Of a DNA stretch of 64,000 nucleotides, positions 43,129-52,078 are shown piece by piece. The notes beneath the pieces were generated by a model, which saw only the letters and a program-made list of their open reading frames with translations, did no database searches and was not told where the DNA came from. Within the stretch, counting starts at the first letter, position 1. Every line of letters begins with the position of its first letter. This DNA comes from Mycolicibacterium peregrinum (GTDB lineage: Bacteria > Actinomycetota > Actinomycetes > Mycobacteriales > Mycobacteriaceae): contig NZ_LZSO01000031.1 in assembly GCF_001665785.1 (NCBI RefSeq), forward strand, positions 62,001-126,000. Direction: 5' to 3'. A program made the position numbers and the translations under genes.

Positions 43129-44102
43129 CCGCTGTGCTGGACGACGCCGGACCGGTGGCCGCCGAGGGCGCCGGAACGGACGGGGTGCGGTTGGCGTCCT
43201 GGCCGGCGCGGGCCGGAGCGTTCGCCATCGATGTCCTGGCGCCGGCCGGTTTGATCGTGACGGCGACGCTGGTCACCCAGGGCACGGACTTGGGCACGTG
43301 GTTGTGGTGGGCGGTGTACGCGGGCGGGCTGGTCCTGCTGGTCGCCGTTTCTTGTGTGAATCGCATTCTTTTGCCGGCGTTGACCGGCTGGAGCCCGGGC
43401 CGATCGGTGTTCGGTATCCGGGTGGTGTCCTCTACCGGCGATGCCGGTCTCGGGCGGCTGCTGCTGCGCGATCTCGCGCATCTGCTGGACACCGCGGCGG
43501 TGTTCGTGGGCTGGCTGTGGCCGCTCTGGGATTCGCGGCACCGGACGTTCGCCGATCTGCTGACCCGCACCGAGGTGCGTCGCGTCGACCGGCCTGAGTC
43601 CGATGTCCGTCGCCGCGTCGGAGCGATGTTGCTCACCCTTGCGCTGCTCAGCGGAATCGCTGTGGGGCTGGGATATCTGCTGGTGTACCGGCAGGACCGG
43701 GCCGTGGATCAGTCCCGCGCGCAGATCGCCGAGCAGGGGCCGCGCATCGTCGAGGAGCTACTCAGCTACGGGGTGGATTCCGTCGACGCGGATTTCACCA
43801 AGGCACAGTCGCTGACCACCGACAACTACCGCCAGCAGCTGGTTGCCCAGCAGGACGCGGTGCGTAAAGCCGGGCCGACGACCAACGACTACTGGGCCGT
43901 GAGCAGCGCGGTGCTGCCAGGCGTGACGAAGGATGCGGCGACCATGCTGGTGGCGCTGCAGGGCCAACGCGGCACCAATCCGCAGGAGTTGAAGTTCATC
44001 ACCGCGACGGTGCGGGTGGAGTTCAAGAAGTCCGACGACCACTGGCTGGTCGACAACCTGACGGTGCTCAAGCGGCCGGTGCTGAGCGGAGGCGGACAGT
44101 GA
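43125..44102 (+). CDS. RDD-domain Mce-associated protein (Rv0176-like)
   Basis: 325 residues from a GTG overlapping the previous stop. The N-terminal half is an RDD domain (ARAGAFAIDVLAPAG, three membrane helices). After a fourth helix near residue 165-190 comes an extracytoplasmic Mce-associated domain (VDADFTKAQSLTTDNYRQQ). Corresponds to Rv0176. The fusion places an RDD membrane module in the Mce1 accessory complex; its molecular role is not known. Confidence 0.9.
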   Translation: MTAVLDDAGPVAAEGAGTDGVRLASWPARAGAFAIDVLAPAGLIVTATLVTQGTDLGTWLWWAVYAGGLVLLVAVSCVNRILLPALTGWSPGRSVFGIRVVSSTGDAGLGRLLLRDLAHLLDTAAVFVGWLWPLWDSRHRTFADLLTRTEVRRVDRPESDVRRRVGAMLLTLALLSGIAVGLGYLLVYRQDRAVDQSRAQIAEQGPRIVEELLSYGVDSVDADFTKAQSLTTDNYRQQLVAQQDAVRKAGPTTNDYWAVSSAVLPGVTKDAATMLVALQGQRGTNPQELKFITATVRVEFKKSDDHWLVDNLTVLKRPVLSGGGQ

Positions 44103-44659
44103 GCCCGCGTCGCCGGATCGAGCCGGGTCAGGGTGACTACTTCGCGGTCGAGCCGAAGGAGCCCAAGGAACCCATCCGTTGGGGGCTGCCGATCGTCGGG
44201 ATGCTCTCCGCCCTGCTCATCGCGGCCGCCATCGTGGGCAGCAGCCTGATCCTGGTGCGTCATGAATCCGACCGCCGTGCCGAGATCAAGAGTGCTGGGG
44301 CGCTCGATTACGTGCGCGAGTTCATGACGGTCTATACGACGCTGGATCCGTTCCACGCCAACGATTACGCCGATCGCATCAAAGAGCAGGCGACCGGCGA
44401 TTTCCGAAAGATGTTCTCCGAGAAGCAGAACGAGATCGTCGTTCAGGTGGCGCGCGCGGAACCGACCGAGGGTGCGGTGCTCGATGCCGGCATTCAGAGA
44501 TGGAACGACAATGGCAGCGCCGACGTGCTGGTCGCCACCAAGATCAGTACCCGATCGCCGGACGGCAAGTCCGTGATCGAGAGCGGTAGCCGCTGGATTG
44601 CGACGACGATTTGGGAAGGACAGCAGTGGAAGATCAGCCAGCTGATACAGGTGATCTGA
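44099..44659 (+). CDS. Mce-associated membrane protein (Rv0177-like)
   Basis: 186 residues from a GTG overlapping the previous stop by 4 bp. Short N-terminus, one membrane helix (about 31-55) and an extracytoplasmic SnoaL-like domain (YTTLDPFHANDYADRIKEQA). Corresponds to Rv0177. Its last 34 bases overlap the following gene. Confidence 0.9.
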   Translation: MSPRRRIEPGQGDYFAVEPKEPKEPIRWGLPIVGMLSALLIAAAIVGSSLILVRHESDRRAEIKSAGALDYVREFMTVYTTLDPFHANDYADRIKEQATGDFRKMFSEKQNEIVVQVARAEPTEGAVLDAGIQRWNDNGSADVLVATKISTRSPDGKSVIESGSRWIATTIWEGQQWKISQLIQVI

Positions 44660-45552
44660 CCACCGGCGAGCCTGACAAGCCGCGCCGCAGAATGCGTTTC
44701 GGGCGGCGTCGCCGTGCCGAGGCGGTGGTCGAGGAATCGGCCTCGGAGTCCGAAGAGGCGGCTGCGGCCGACGATGCCGAGGCGGAAGCCGCGCCGGAGC
44801 GTCGGACCCCGACGGGCAAGTCGGGTCGCAAGACCGTGGCCGAGCCCGAAGGTGATGTCGAGCCTGACGGTGACGTCGCGCCTGAGGTGACGGACGAGCC
44901 CGAACCGGAGCCCGAAGCCGACGCCGAGTCGACAGATATCGGGGCAACCGACCCTGAGACAACCGATTCTGAGGCAACCGACTCGGAGGCAACGGACGCT
45001 GAGCCGGCCCAGGACGAGGTACTGGTTCCGCACCGGGAGGCCGGCAAGCGGCTGACGTACATCGCCGCAGGCGCTGCCGTGGTGTTCGTGGCGGCTGGGG
45101 CTTTCGGCGGTGCGATGCTGCAGCCGTACCTGGCCGATCGGGCCTTGGTGGCCACCAAGCTTCAGGTGGCGCGGACGTCGGCCGATGCCATCACGACGTT
45201 GTGGACCTACAACCCGGACAACATCGAGACGCTGCCCGATCGGGCCGAGAGGTACCTGTCCAACGACTTCGCCGCCCAGTACCGGCAGTTCATCGATACC
45301 CTCGTGCCCACCAACAAGCAGGCACAGGTCACCAACAACACCGAGGTGATGGGCACCGCGGTGGAGACGATCGGCCGCGATGAGGCCACCGCGATCGTCT
45401 ACACCAACACGGTGTCGACCAGTCCGGTCACGAAAAACGTTCCGTCGCTGCGGTATCTGTCGTTTCGGCTGATGTTGCAGCGCACCGACGGTGATTGGCG
45501 CATCACCCAGATGCCCACGTTGACCCAACTGGACTTGTCTCCGCAGCTGTAG
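44626..45552 (+). CDS. Mce-associated membrane protein with acidic N-terminus (Rv0178-like)
   Basis: About 308 residues from the GTG at 44626, chosen because GGGAAGGA lies six bases before it; a TTG at 44611 is possible. A basic patch (KPRRRMRFGRRRRAE) is followed by a highly acidic low-complexity stretch to about residue 130 with short TDSEATDSEATD repeats. A membrane helix (about 143-165) and a Mce-associated outer domain come next. Rv0178 is shorter as I recall, the difference being the acidic region. Last gene of the mce1 operon. Confidence 0.88.
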   Translation: MEDQPADTGDLTTGEPDKPRRRMRFGRRRRAEAVVEESASESEEAAAADDAEAEAAPERRTPTGKSGRKTVAEPEGDVEPDGDVAPEVTDEPEPEPEADAESTDIGATDPETTDSEATDSEATDAEPAQDEVLVPHREAGKRLTYIAAGAAVVFVAAGAFGGAMLQPYLADRALVATKLQVARTSADAITTLWTYNPDNIETLPDRAERYLSNDFAAQYRQFIDTLVPTNKQAQVTNNTEVMGTAVETIGRDEATAIVYTNTVSTSPVTKNVPSLRYLSFRLMLQRTDGDWRITQMPTLTQLDLSPQL

Positions 45553-45568
45553 CGGCGAGGATGTAGGC

Positions 45569-46255
45569 ATGGCCATCGCCTCACCGGTGACGCAGCGATC
45601 TACTGTCGTGGCACTGTTGCTGTTGACGTTCGCGACCGGGGTCGTGGACGCCATCAGTGTGTTGGTGCTGGGCCACGTATTCGTCGCCAACATGACGGGA
45701 AACGTGATCTTCCTCGGGTTCTGGTTCGTGCCGCACTCGGGCGTGGATGTGACGGGTGCGCTGGTCGCGTTCATGGGGTTCGTGCTGGGCACTGTGGTGG
45801 GCGGGCGGCTGCGGCGCCATCTCGACAGCCATGTCCGGAACTGGCTGGCAACCGCGTTGGGTGTGGAAGTCGTTCTGCTGACCGGGCTTTCGGTCCTCTG
45901 CGGAACGGGAGTGCTGGCCTACGACGACAACCGCAAACTCATCCTGATCCTTCTGGCGATGACCTTCGGGATCCAGAACGCGACCGCGCGACAGTTCGGT
46001 ATCCAGGAACTGAGCACTACGGTACTGACGCAGACGATCGTCGGTCTCGGCTTCGACAGCAGGTTGGCCGGCGGTACCGGGGACCGCGAGAAGCTCCGTT
46101 ACGGCGTGGTGCTGACGATGTGTGTCGGTGCGGTGCTCGGGGGGACGGTGTCGCAGTTCACGGTTGCGCCGGTGATCGCTGCGGCGGCCGTGGTGGTGGC
46201 GATCAGCGCGTTGATCTTCAAGTTCGGGCCGGCTCCTGCGGAGAACGCGCGCTGA
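45569..46255 (+). CDS. DUF1275/YoaK-family membrane protein
   Basis: 228 residues with about six membrane segments. DUF1275 features: FATGVVDAISVLVLGHVFVANMTGNVIFLG and GIQNATARQFG. Function is not established in the family. It begins 16 bp after the mce1 accessory genes on the same strand, so it may be read through with them. Its end overlaps the convergent unknown gene by 38 bp. Confidence 0.88.
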   Translation: MAIASPVTQRSTVVALLLLTFATGVVDAISVLVLGHVFVANMTGNVIFLGFWFVPHSGVDVTGALVAFMGFVLGTVVGGRLRRHLDSHVRNWLATALGVEVVLLTGLSVLCGTGVLAYDDNRKLILILLAMTFGIQNATARQFGIQELSTTVLTQTIVGLGFDSRLAGGTGDREKLRYGVVLTMCVGAVLGGTVSQFTVAPVIAAAAVVVAISALIFKFGPAPAENAR

Positions 46256-46964
46256 TCCAGCTCTCCCCCTCGTGCGCTGCGTGTCGCAGGGCATTGACCT
46301 CCCCGAAGTAGGCGGCCACCGCGCCGACCCCGGGCAGCATCCCGAGGTAACGGTAAACCTTTTGCGGGTGCGGTCTTTTCGCGATCTCCTCGCCGGCGGC
46401 CCGCACGCTGCCGGCGAAGTCCCAGAGTTTCTCCGGCAGCGATTGCGGCGGCGTTTCCGGGGCGTCGGCGGGGCTGTTGGTGAGGCCTCGGTCGCACAGG
46501 ACCGCGCCGAGCAACCGCACCTGCTCGTCGAGGTCGGTGACGCCGTCCTCGCGGGCCACGGCACACAACACGATGGCCTGGTTGGAGAACCCGAGGATGT
46601 CCTGGAGTGGAAGCCGGTTGGCGATGACTCCGAACGCACCGGGGAAGGCCACAGGGATGGTGGTCACCGCGCCGGCACGATGCACCCACCACTTCACATG
46701 CCCGTCCTGATCCATCTCGGCCCAGGCCTTGGTGCCCGGCAGTTCGGCGAAGTTCAGCACCGCGGCCGCGACGTCGAGGGTCTTGCCGATGGCACCCTCG
46801 GCGGGTTCCTCGCGGTGGGTGCGTCGCCGCAGCCCGAAGGGGTCGAATCGGGTGAAGATGTCGAGTACCGGGTTGATGACGGCCACGGCATTCTCGAGCG
46901 CACCCGAGACGTCGGCGTCCGAGAGATGGGCAGAAGGCAACAGGTTTATCCCCACCGCAGCCAT
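46218..46964 (-). CDS. Protein of unknown function
   Basis: 248 residues from the ATG at 46964. No signal peptide. The central part (AGAVTTIPVAFPGAFGVIAN, then DILGFSNQAIVLCAVARE) is hydrophobic and amphipathic and loosely recalls EcsC-type proteins, though I am not sure of the family. The C-terminal part ends YLGMLPGVGAVAAYFGEVNAL, another hydrophobic stretch. It may be peripheral to the membrane. Separated by 39 bp from the next minus-strand gene (47004-48746), which ends just to its right, so the two could share a transcript. Confidence 0.7.
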   Translation of the reverse strand: MAAVGINLLPSAHLSDADVSGALENAVAVINPVLDIFTRFDPFGLRRRTHREEPAEGAIGKTLDVAAAVLNFAELPGTKAWAEMDQDGHVKWWVHRAGAVTTIPVAFPGAFGVIANRLPLQDILGFSNQAIVLCAVAREDGVTDLDEQVRLLGAVLCDRGLTNSPADAPETPPQSLPEKLWDFAGSVRAAGEEIAKRPHPQKVYRYLGMLPGVGAVAAYFGEVNALRHAAHEGESWISARSPQEPART

Positions 46965-47003
46965 CTTGCCGGATGGCGGCGATTGTCGAGGAAACGTCGT
47001 CGA

Positions 47004-48746
47004 TCAGGCATAGCCGTCGACCCAGGTGCCGGTGTCATCGGTGCGGACGACGAGGGTGACACCGGGTGCCGCCATGAGTGCGGCCGGGCGCGACGAGATC
47101 GGGATACTCCCGGTCTGCGCGCACGTGTTTCGGTCGAAGCTCACGAGTGCGTCGTCGGTTCCGAACACTACCTCCCTGTCCAGGATCACGGCCATGCCGT
47201 CCGGGGACGTGCGCCCAGTGGCACTTGCGGGACGGTCGGTGAACGAGCACTGTTCACGTCCGTCCGGGTTGCGCAGGGTGGCCCGGTCGTTGTCATGGGT
47301 CAGGAACTGGTCGGAGCCGTCGGTGGTGAGGATCGGATAGACAGGATCGTTGAGGCCCGAAAGTGTCCGTAGTCGGGCGTTGACGAAGACGGAGCGATCG
47401 GGCCCGCCTTTGGGGGCGATGGTGATGATGGTTGCCCCGTCACCTGCTTCCATGGTGTACAGCATCACGCGGTGGGTTTTGAAATCCTGCTGTGGGTAAG
47501 GAAGTCCGCGTAGCACCGTCGCCTGCCAGGCAGTGGTGCCATCCTTCGGATCGGCAACGGCGAACTGGACATCCATGCCCTGGCCGCCGGGGCACCGGTC
47601 GACAACGTGGAGTAGGCGTGCGTCACTGTCGCTCCGGAACCGGCAGCCCGTGGCAGGGATAGGTGCGGTCCACAATGCGGTCCCCGTTCGTGCGTCGAAC
47701 CGCGTCCAGGTCAGGGCATCGACATCCTCATCCACCAGGTACGCCTGACCCGGTGGACGGCGGTGATCACTGACATGGCGGTAGGTGTCGACCAGAGTCC
47801 GGTCGGAGGACCACCAGATCTGGCGGCCGGTGGGTGCGTCGAGACCCACCAATACCGAAGGGTACGAGCCGATTCCGATGACAACCGTCTGTCCGGCATC
47901 GAACACCCGCAGCGAGGTCACGACTGATTCGCCGGGTCCGCGACGCGAATAATGCCACCGCTCAGTGGAATCAGGGCCATAGGCAGTGACGCGTCCGTCG
48001 CCGTAGGTTACGAAGCCGCCGGCGATGGGTTCGACGTACCACCCGTTGTGCTCGATCCGGTCCCAGTTTGTCCAGTCGGACACTTTGAGGGTGAAGCGTT
48101 TTGCGCCCAGGGCTGCCGGCAGCGGGACATCGGTGGACGGCGGTGCTGAGACCGAGGCGTCGACGTATCGGTGGTCGTCACCGACGCGGATCGCCAGGTT
48201 GGTGGCCGATGCCGACAACATGAGTCCGATCAGAATCCCGACCACGGCAGGGATGCGCCAGCTACGGTCCAGGAGGCGGGGAACGGCGAAGCTGCCGACG
48301 ATCAGCGCGACCACGCCGGCCAGTGCCATGCGCCAGGCGGACAGCGTGACGGGCAACTGGGCGGTGCGTGGATAGAACATCATCCAGCCGACGAACTGGC
48401 CGAGCCGGTCGGCGAAGAACACCATGAACAACAGCACCATTACGCCCGCTATGGCAGGCAAAGCCCATGAACCCGGGTGGGCTCGGCCCACGAACCAGGC
48501 AATGGCGGCGGACGCCAGCAGCAGCCCGACCAGCCAGCACAGGGCGACCGCGATGGTTCGGGGAGTCTGGGCACCCAGCGATGCTGCTTCAGGCGGCAGG
48601 AACTCCTCCCACGCGCCGAGAGCCGGTGACGGCTCACCCGTGAGCCAGCTCGTGAGGGCGAGGCTCAACGCGGATACGAGCAGGGCAAACGCCAATCCCA
48701 GGCTTGCTGCCGACATGACACGCATCAACGATTTCCCCCACGACAC
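47004..48746 (-). CDS. Membrane-anchored PQQ-like beta-propeller protein
   Basis: 580 residues from the ATG at 48746 (a later start at 48725 is possible). About five membrane helices in residues 1-200, then an extracytoplasmic region of about 380 residues with PQQ-type propeller repeats (VLVGLDAPTGRQIWWSSD, TWTRFDARTGTALWTAPI, DPKDGTTAWQATV). No enzyme motif was seen. The combination suggests a sensor, scaffold or assembly factor at the envelope. Divergent from the fructosamine-kinase gene with a 41-bp gap. Confidence 0.78.
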   Translation of the reverse strand: MSWGKSLMRVMSAASLGLAFALLVSALSLALTSWLTGEPSPALGAWEEFLPPEAASLGAQTPRTIAVALCWLVGLLLASAAIAWFVGRAHPGSWALPAIAGVMVLLFMVFFADRLGQFVGWMMFYPRTAQLPVTLSAWRMALAGVVALIVGSFAVPRLLDRSWRIPAVVGILIGLMLSASATNLAIRVGDDHRYVDASVSAPPSTDVPLPAALGAKRFTLKVSDWTNWDRIEHNGWYVEPIAGGFVTYGDGRVTAYGPDSTERWHYSRRGPGESVVTSLRVFDAGQTVVIGIGSYPSVLVGLDAPTGRQIWWSSDRTLVDTYRHVSDHRRPPGQAYLVDEDVDALTWTRFDARTGTALWTAPIPATGCRFRSDSDARLLHVVDRCPGGQGMDVQFAVADPKDGTTAWQATVLRGLPYPQQDFKTHRVMLYTMEAGDGATIITIAPKGGPDRSVFVNARLRTLSGLNDPVYPILTTDGSDQFLTHDNDRATLRNPDGREQCSFTDRPASATGRTSPDGMAVILDREVVFGTDDALVSFDRNTCAQTGSIPISSRPAALMAAPGVTLVVRTDDTGTWVDGYA

Positions 48747-48787
48747 GGTGAAAAATTCTGCCAGTTCACGCCGGTAACCTGCCCGGT

Positions 48788-49588
48788 ATGCCCAATGCCG
48801 CGGATCGGGCCGACGTCTTCGTCAAACGCAATGCGTCGGCGCCGGCGGGATTCTTCGCCGCGGAGGCCGCCGGACTGAACTGGTTGCCGGTGGCGGATGG
48901 CGTCCCGTGTGTCCCGGTAATCGGCTACGACGCAACATCGTTGACGCTGCAGCGCCTGCACCCGATGCGCCCGACGGCGCAGGCTGCTCGAGTCTTCGGC
49001 GAGCAACTGGCACATACCCACGATGCGGGTGCGCCGGCCTTCGGGGCCGGGCCGGATGGTTACGGGGGAGCCGGGTTCTTCGGGCCGATGTCACAGCCGT
49101 TGCCGATGTCGTTGGCCCACCACGATTCTTGGGGCACTTTCTACGCCGACGAGCGATTGCTTCCGATGGGGCACTTGGCGGCAGGCCGGTTGAACGCAGG
49201 GGCGCAGGATGCCATCGCGGCGGTCGCCGACCTCTGCCGGGCCGGCGCGTTCGATGACGACGACGGGCCGGCCAGGCTGCACGGCGACCTCTGGACCGGC
49301 AACGTGATGTGGACGGCCGCCGGCGCGGTGCTCATCGATCCCGCCGCACACGGTGGTCATCGCGAGACGGACCTGGCGATGCTGGCGCTGTTCGGTTTTC
49401 CGTTCCTGGATGACGTGCTGGCGGCGTACCGATCTGTCCGGCCGATGCGCGACGGCTGGCGCGATCGGGTCGACCTGCATCAGCTATATCCGCTGCTGGC
49501 TCACGTCGTGCTGTTCGGCGGCGGATATGCGGGCCAGGCCGAGGCGGCGGCCCGCAGAATCCTCGCCGGCAAACTTCGGATCGAGTAG
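48788..49588 (+). CDS. Fructosamine kinase (FN3K) family protein
   Basis: 266 residues. Aminoglycoside-kinase-like fold with the catalytic loop LHGDLWTGNVMW and metal motif DPAAHGGHRETDLAML, both intact. An N-terminal Lys for ATP is in VFVKRNAS. Family members phosphorylate ketoamine adducts on proteins or sugars, reversing glycation. No sugar-metabolism neighbours point to a substrate. Confidence 0.9.
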   Translation: MPNAADRADVFVKRNASAPAGFFAAEAAGLNWLPVADGVPCVPVIGYDATSLTLQRLHPMRPTAQAARVFGEQLAHTHDAGAPAFGAGPDGYGGAGFFGPMSQPLPMSLAHHDSWGTFYADERLLPMGHLAAGRLNAGAQDAIAAVADLCRAGAFDDDDGPARLHGDLWTGNVMWTAAGAVLIDPAAHGGHRETDLAMLALFGFPFLDDVLAAYRSVRPMRDGWRDRVDLHQLYPLLAHVVLFGGGYAGQAEAAARRILAGKLRIE

Positions 49589-49865
49589 TTCGAACCGCTG
49601 CCGGGCCCCTGTCCGCGTCGCCCGGCGCAGGTCGAGGCGGGTTCGGTGCCGATGGGAATCAGTTGACACATCGGCGGGTGTTTGGCAACGGCAAGGCGAA
49701 AGCCATGGGCGCGTAGCAACCTCACTGAGGGGGACCGACCTCGGGCACAAGAGTTGCCTGTCGCAGGCGTCAATATAACTCTGCCCAGCGCAGCACTGAT
49801 CGGGTCAATTGCAACAAGTTTGCGACAAAGCGCGAAGGCGAACAGTGAAATTTCTCCAGCAATTC

Positions 49866-49881
49866 AGTGACAAAGGTCACA
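49866..49881. promoter_or_regulatory. CRP-like binding site
   Basis: AGTGACAAAGGTCACA fits the GTGA-N6-TCAC core of mycobacterial cAMP receptor protein sites (TGTGA-N6-TCACA) with one mismatch at the first base. It lies 56 bases before the next start codon. Confidence 0.55.
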
Positions 49882-49895
49882 TTAGTGTTAAGTTG

Positions 49896-49913
49896 CCTGA
49901 GATAAACCTGAGA
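49896..49913 (+). promoter_or_regulatory. 11-bp-period direct repeat
   Basis: CCTGAGA at 49896-49902 recurs at 49907-49913. The 11-bp period puts both on one DNA face, as for OmpR-type response regulators; on the minus strand it reads TCTCAGG twice, reminiscent of the MprA box. Confidence 0.45.
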
Positions 49914-49936
49914 AGGTGGCCGAAAGGACTGGTCAG

Positions 49937-52072
49937 ATGGCAGTTAAGCACCGTAGGCCGCGGCGGCGCGTGACGAGGGCGGCGACCCTCGGGGCGGCAA
50001 CCGCAACGGTAACCGCGCTTACGGTGGGCGTTGCTCCGCCACCCGCCCAGGCCGCTGCGGTCCAGCGTGACCTTCGGCTGCAATCCGGGGTGCAGATCTT
50101 CCCGCCGCCCGACCAGATCCCGGACCTCACGGGTGGCCTCGGAGCCCAGGTGTACAACCAGTTCCAGACCGTCGGCGCGCAGTTGGAAACGGCGTTCGTC
50201 GACAACTTCAACCTGCTGGCCCTCCTGCAGGCGGCGGGAATCGATCCGACCACCCCCACCAAGGACGCGCTCAACGGGGTCTTGGGTGGGGCACTGGGCG
50301 CACTGCCTGTCGACGTGGAAGACCTTCTCGGAATCGACCTCAGCGATCCGTTGTCCTCGGCCGGGATCAACGTGATCACGACCGGCGGCCTTTTCACGCT
50401 CATCCGTCTGCTCGGGGTGGACCTCGGGTGGGTGCCGTCGTTCCCGAACTCGGTGGCCGACGAGATCAACAACACGCCGTACCTCGATGTCAGCCTCGAT
50501 TCGATCTTCACGGCGCTCGGTTTGCCGACGAGTGGCCTCAAGTTCGACAGTCTCAAAGCTGCGCTCGCGTTGCTCGGCATCACCCTGCCACCGCTGAGTA
50601 CGAATGCCGCGGATGTGCGCATCCCGATCGTGGCCGGCTGGGGCTTCGGCGCGTTCGCCGCGGGCGCTGCCTACCAACAGGTGGTCGACGATCTGCCGAA
50701 CCAACCCGGTGGCGCCAACTACACCGGAACCAACCCCCTGCTGGGCAGTTTCACCATCCTGCCGATGATCCTGATCGACAACCCCGGCCGGGCCAACGGC
50801 GGCATCCTGGCGCGGGCGTATCCGCTGTTCGGACTGCTCGGCATCGACACCGTGACACCCGATACCCAGGTGCAGAGCAGCGGGACCAGCATCGTCTCGG
50901 GCATCCCTGTGGTCGGTGACATCCCGTTGTTCGGGCTCACTCCCGGCGGCGCGAACCTCATCCCGATCAAGATCGACGCCACCGCCGAGTACCTGCCGCT
51001 CTCGGACTTCGCCGCCTGGCCCAACCCGTTCACGATGGCGAACAATGTTGCGGCAGGGCTGTTCCCGACCTACATCCTGCGGAACCAGTCACTCGACACC
51101 CTCAGCACGGTGCTGATCGACCAAGTTGTGTCGCAGCTCGGCGCCGACGTCGCCGACTATCTGCAGGATCCCGGGGACAACCCGCAACTGGGCCCCAAGC
51201 TCAACATCTACATCACGATCCCGGCCAACAGCCTGCCGCTGCTGGAGCCGACCTATCTGGCGTATGACGTCATCAACCTGCTGACCGGGGCTAACCTCAA
51301 CAATCCGATCGGCACGGCGCTGAGCCCGGTCCTCACCAGCCTGGTCAACCTCGGCTACACCGATGTGTCCTACAACCCGACGACGGGCATCTATGAGCGC
51401 TCGCTCGACGAAGCCGATGTCCCAACCGCTTTCGGCACCCTTCCGGCGGACGTCGATTGGGAACAGGTCCCCGGACATCTGATCAACAACCTCGTCACCG
51501 GCATCGAGAAAGCGATCAGCGACGGCCTGGTGAGTCAGACACCGGTCTCCAATCCCATCAAGACCCTGCTGGGCCTACTCGGCGTCGGCGGCGCGTCGAA
51601 CCTGTCCGGGATCGACCTTTCGGCGCTGACCGACTCGCTGAACAGCCTCACTCCGGAGGCGCCCGGTAGCGCTGGGAACAACGTTGGGACACCGAGCCTT
51701 ACGAAGACGACGAGTTTCGAGCCGCAGGCCATCAATCAGACCAAGGTCGGCGCGGACACCATCAAGCTGAAGCCTGTTGAGGGCGACAGCGTCAAGAAGC
51801 TCAGCGCCGCAGCCGACGGGGCCCGCCGAGAGGTCGAGAAATCGGTCACGGAGGCCGGTGAGCGTGCGAAGGCTTCGGCGGAGAGGGCGCGTGAGCGCAC
51901 CGCCAAGGCAGTCAAGGACGCCCAGCAGCGCGTGAACAAGCTCGCCGAAGATGGCCGCAAGCAGATCCAGTCGGTTGCCGAGGGGGCCCAGAAGGGCGCG
52001 GAGAAGGCGGTAAACGACGTGAAGGGTGCCAAGAAGCCCGAGAAGAAGGACACCAAGAAAGACGCCGCCTGA
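49937..52072 (+). CDS. Exported PE-PPE-domain-like protein with Lys/Ala-rich coiled tail
   Basis: 711 residues from the ATG at 49937 (AAAGGA upstream). Signal peptide with a basic start, hydrophobic core and PAQAAA cleavage site near residue 38. The middle (about 70-520) resembles the PE-PPE hydrolase-like domain (NPGRANGGILAR, YLPLSDFAAWPNPF) without a PE or PPE module. The expected nucleophile elbow reads GWGFGAFAAG near residue 236, with Gly where Ser stands in active members, so it may be inactive. Residues about 617-711 are a Lys/Ala/Glu-rich coiled coil, like the tail of heparin-binding haemagglutinin. Confidence 0.78.
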   Translation: MAVKHRRPRRRVTRAATLGAATATVTALTVGVAPPPAQAAAVQRDLRLQSGVQIFPPPDQIPDLTGGLGAQVYNQFQTVGAQLETAFVDNFNLLALLQAAGIDPTTPTKDALNGVLGGALGALPVDVEDLLGIDLSDPLSSAGINVITTGGLFTLIRLLGVDLGWVPSFPNSVADEINNTPYLDVSLDSIFTALGLPTSGLKFDSLKAALALLGITLPPLSTNAADVRIPIVAGWGFGAFAAGAAYQQVVDDLPNQPGGANYTGTNPLLGSFTILPMILIDNPGRANGGILARAYPLFGLLGIDTVTPDTQVQSSGTSIVSGIPVVGDIPLFGLTPGGANLIPIKIDATAEYLPLSDFAAWPNPFTMANNVAAGLFPTYILRNQSLDTLSTVLIDQVVSQLGADVADYLQDPGDNPQLGPKLNIYITIPANSLPLLEPTYLAYDVINLLTGANLNNPIGTALSPVLTSLVNLGYTDVSYNPTTGIYERSLDEADVPTAFGTLPADVDWEQVPGHLINNLVTGIEKAISDGLVSQTPVSNPIKTLLGLLGVGGASNLSGIDLSALTDSLNSLTPEAPGSAGNNVGTPSLTKTTSFEPQAINQTKVGADTIKLKPVEGDSVKKLSAAADGARREVEKSVTEAGERAKASAERARERTAKAVKDAQQRVNKLAEDGRKQIQSVAEGAQKGAEKAVNDVKGAKKPEKKDTKKDAA

Positions 52073-52078
52073 CGCCCG

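Larger units (their letters stand above)
49589..49936 (+). other. 348-bp intergenic region with regulatory signals
   Basis: No credible gene in either strand. The left part is GC-rich; a TTGACA hexamer stands at 49663-49668 without a clear -10. The right part turns AT-rich (CAATATAACT near 49771) and holds a CRP-like palindrome and an 11-bp-period direct repeat, listed separately, directly before the exported PE-PPE-like gene. Confidence 0.6.

Noticed and set aside
46272..47372. 366-residue plus-strand frame
   Set aside because: Arg/Gly/His-rich shadow spanning two convergent-strand genes.
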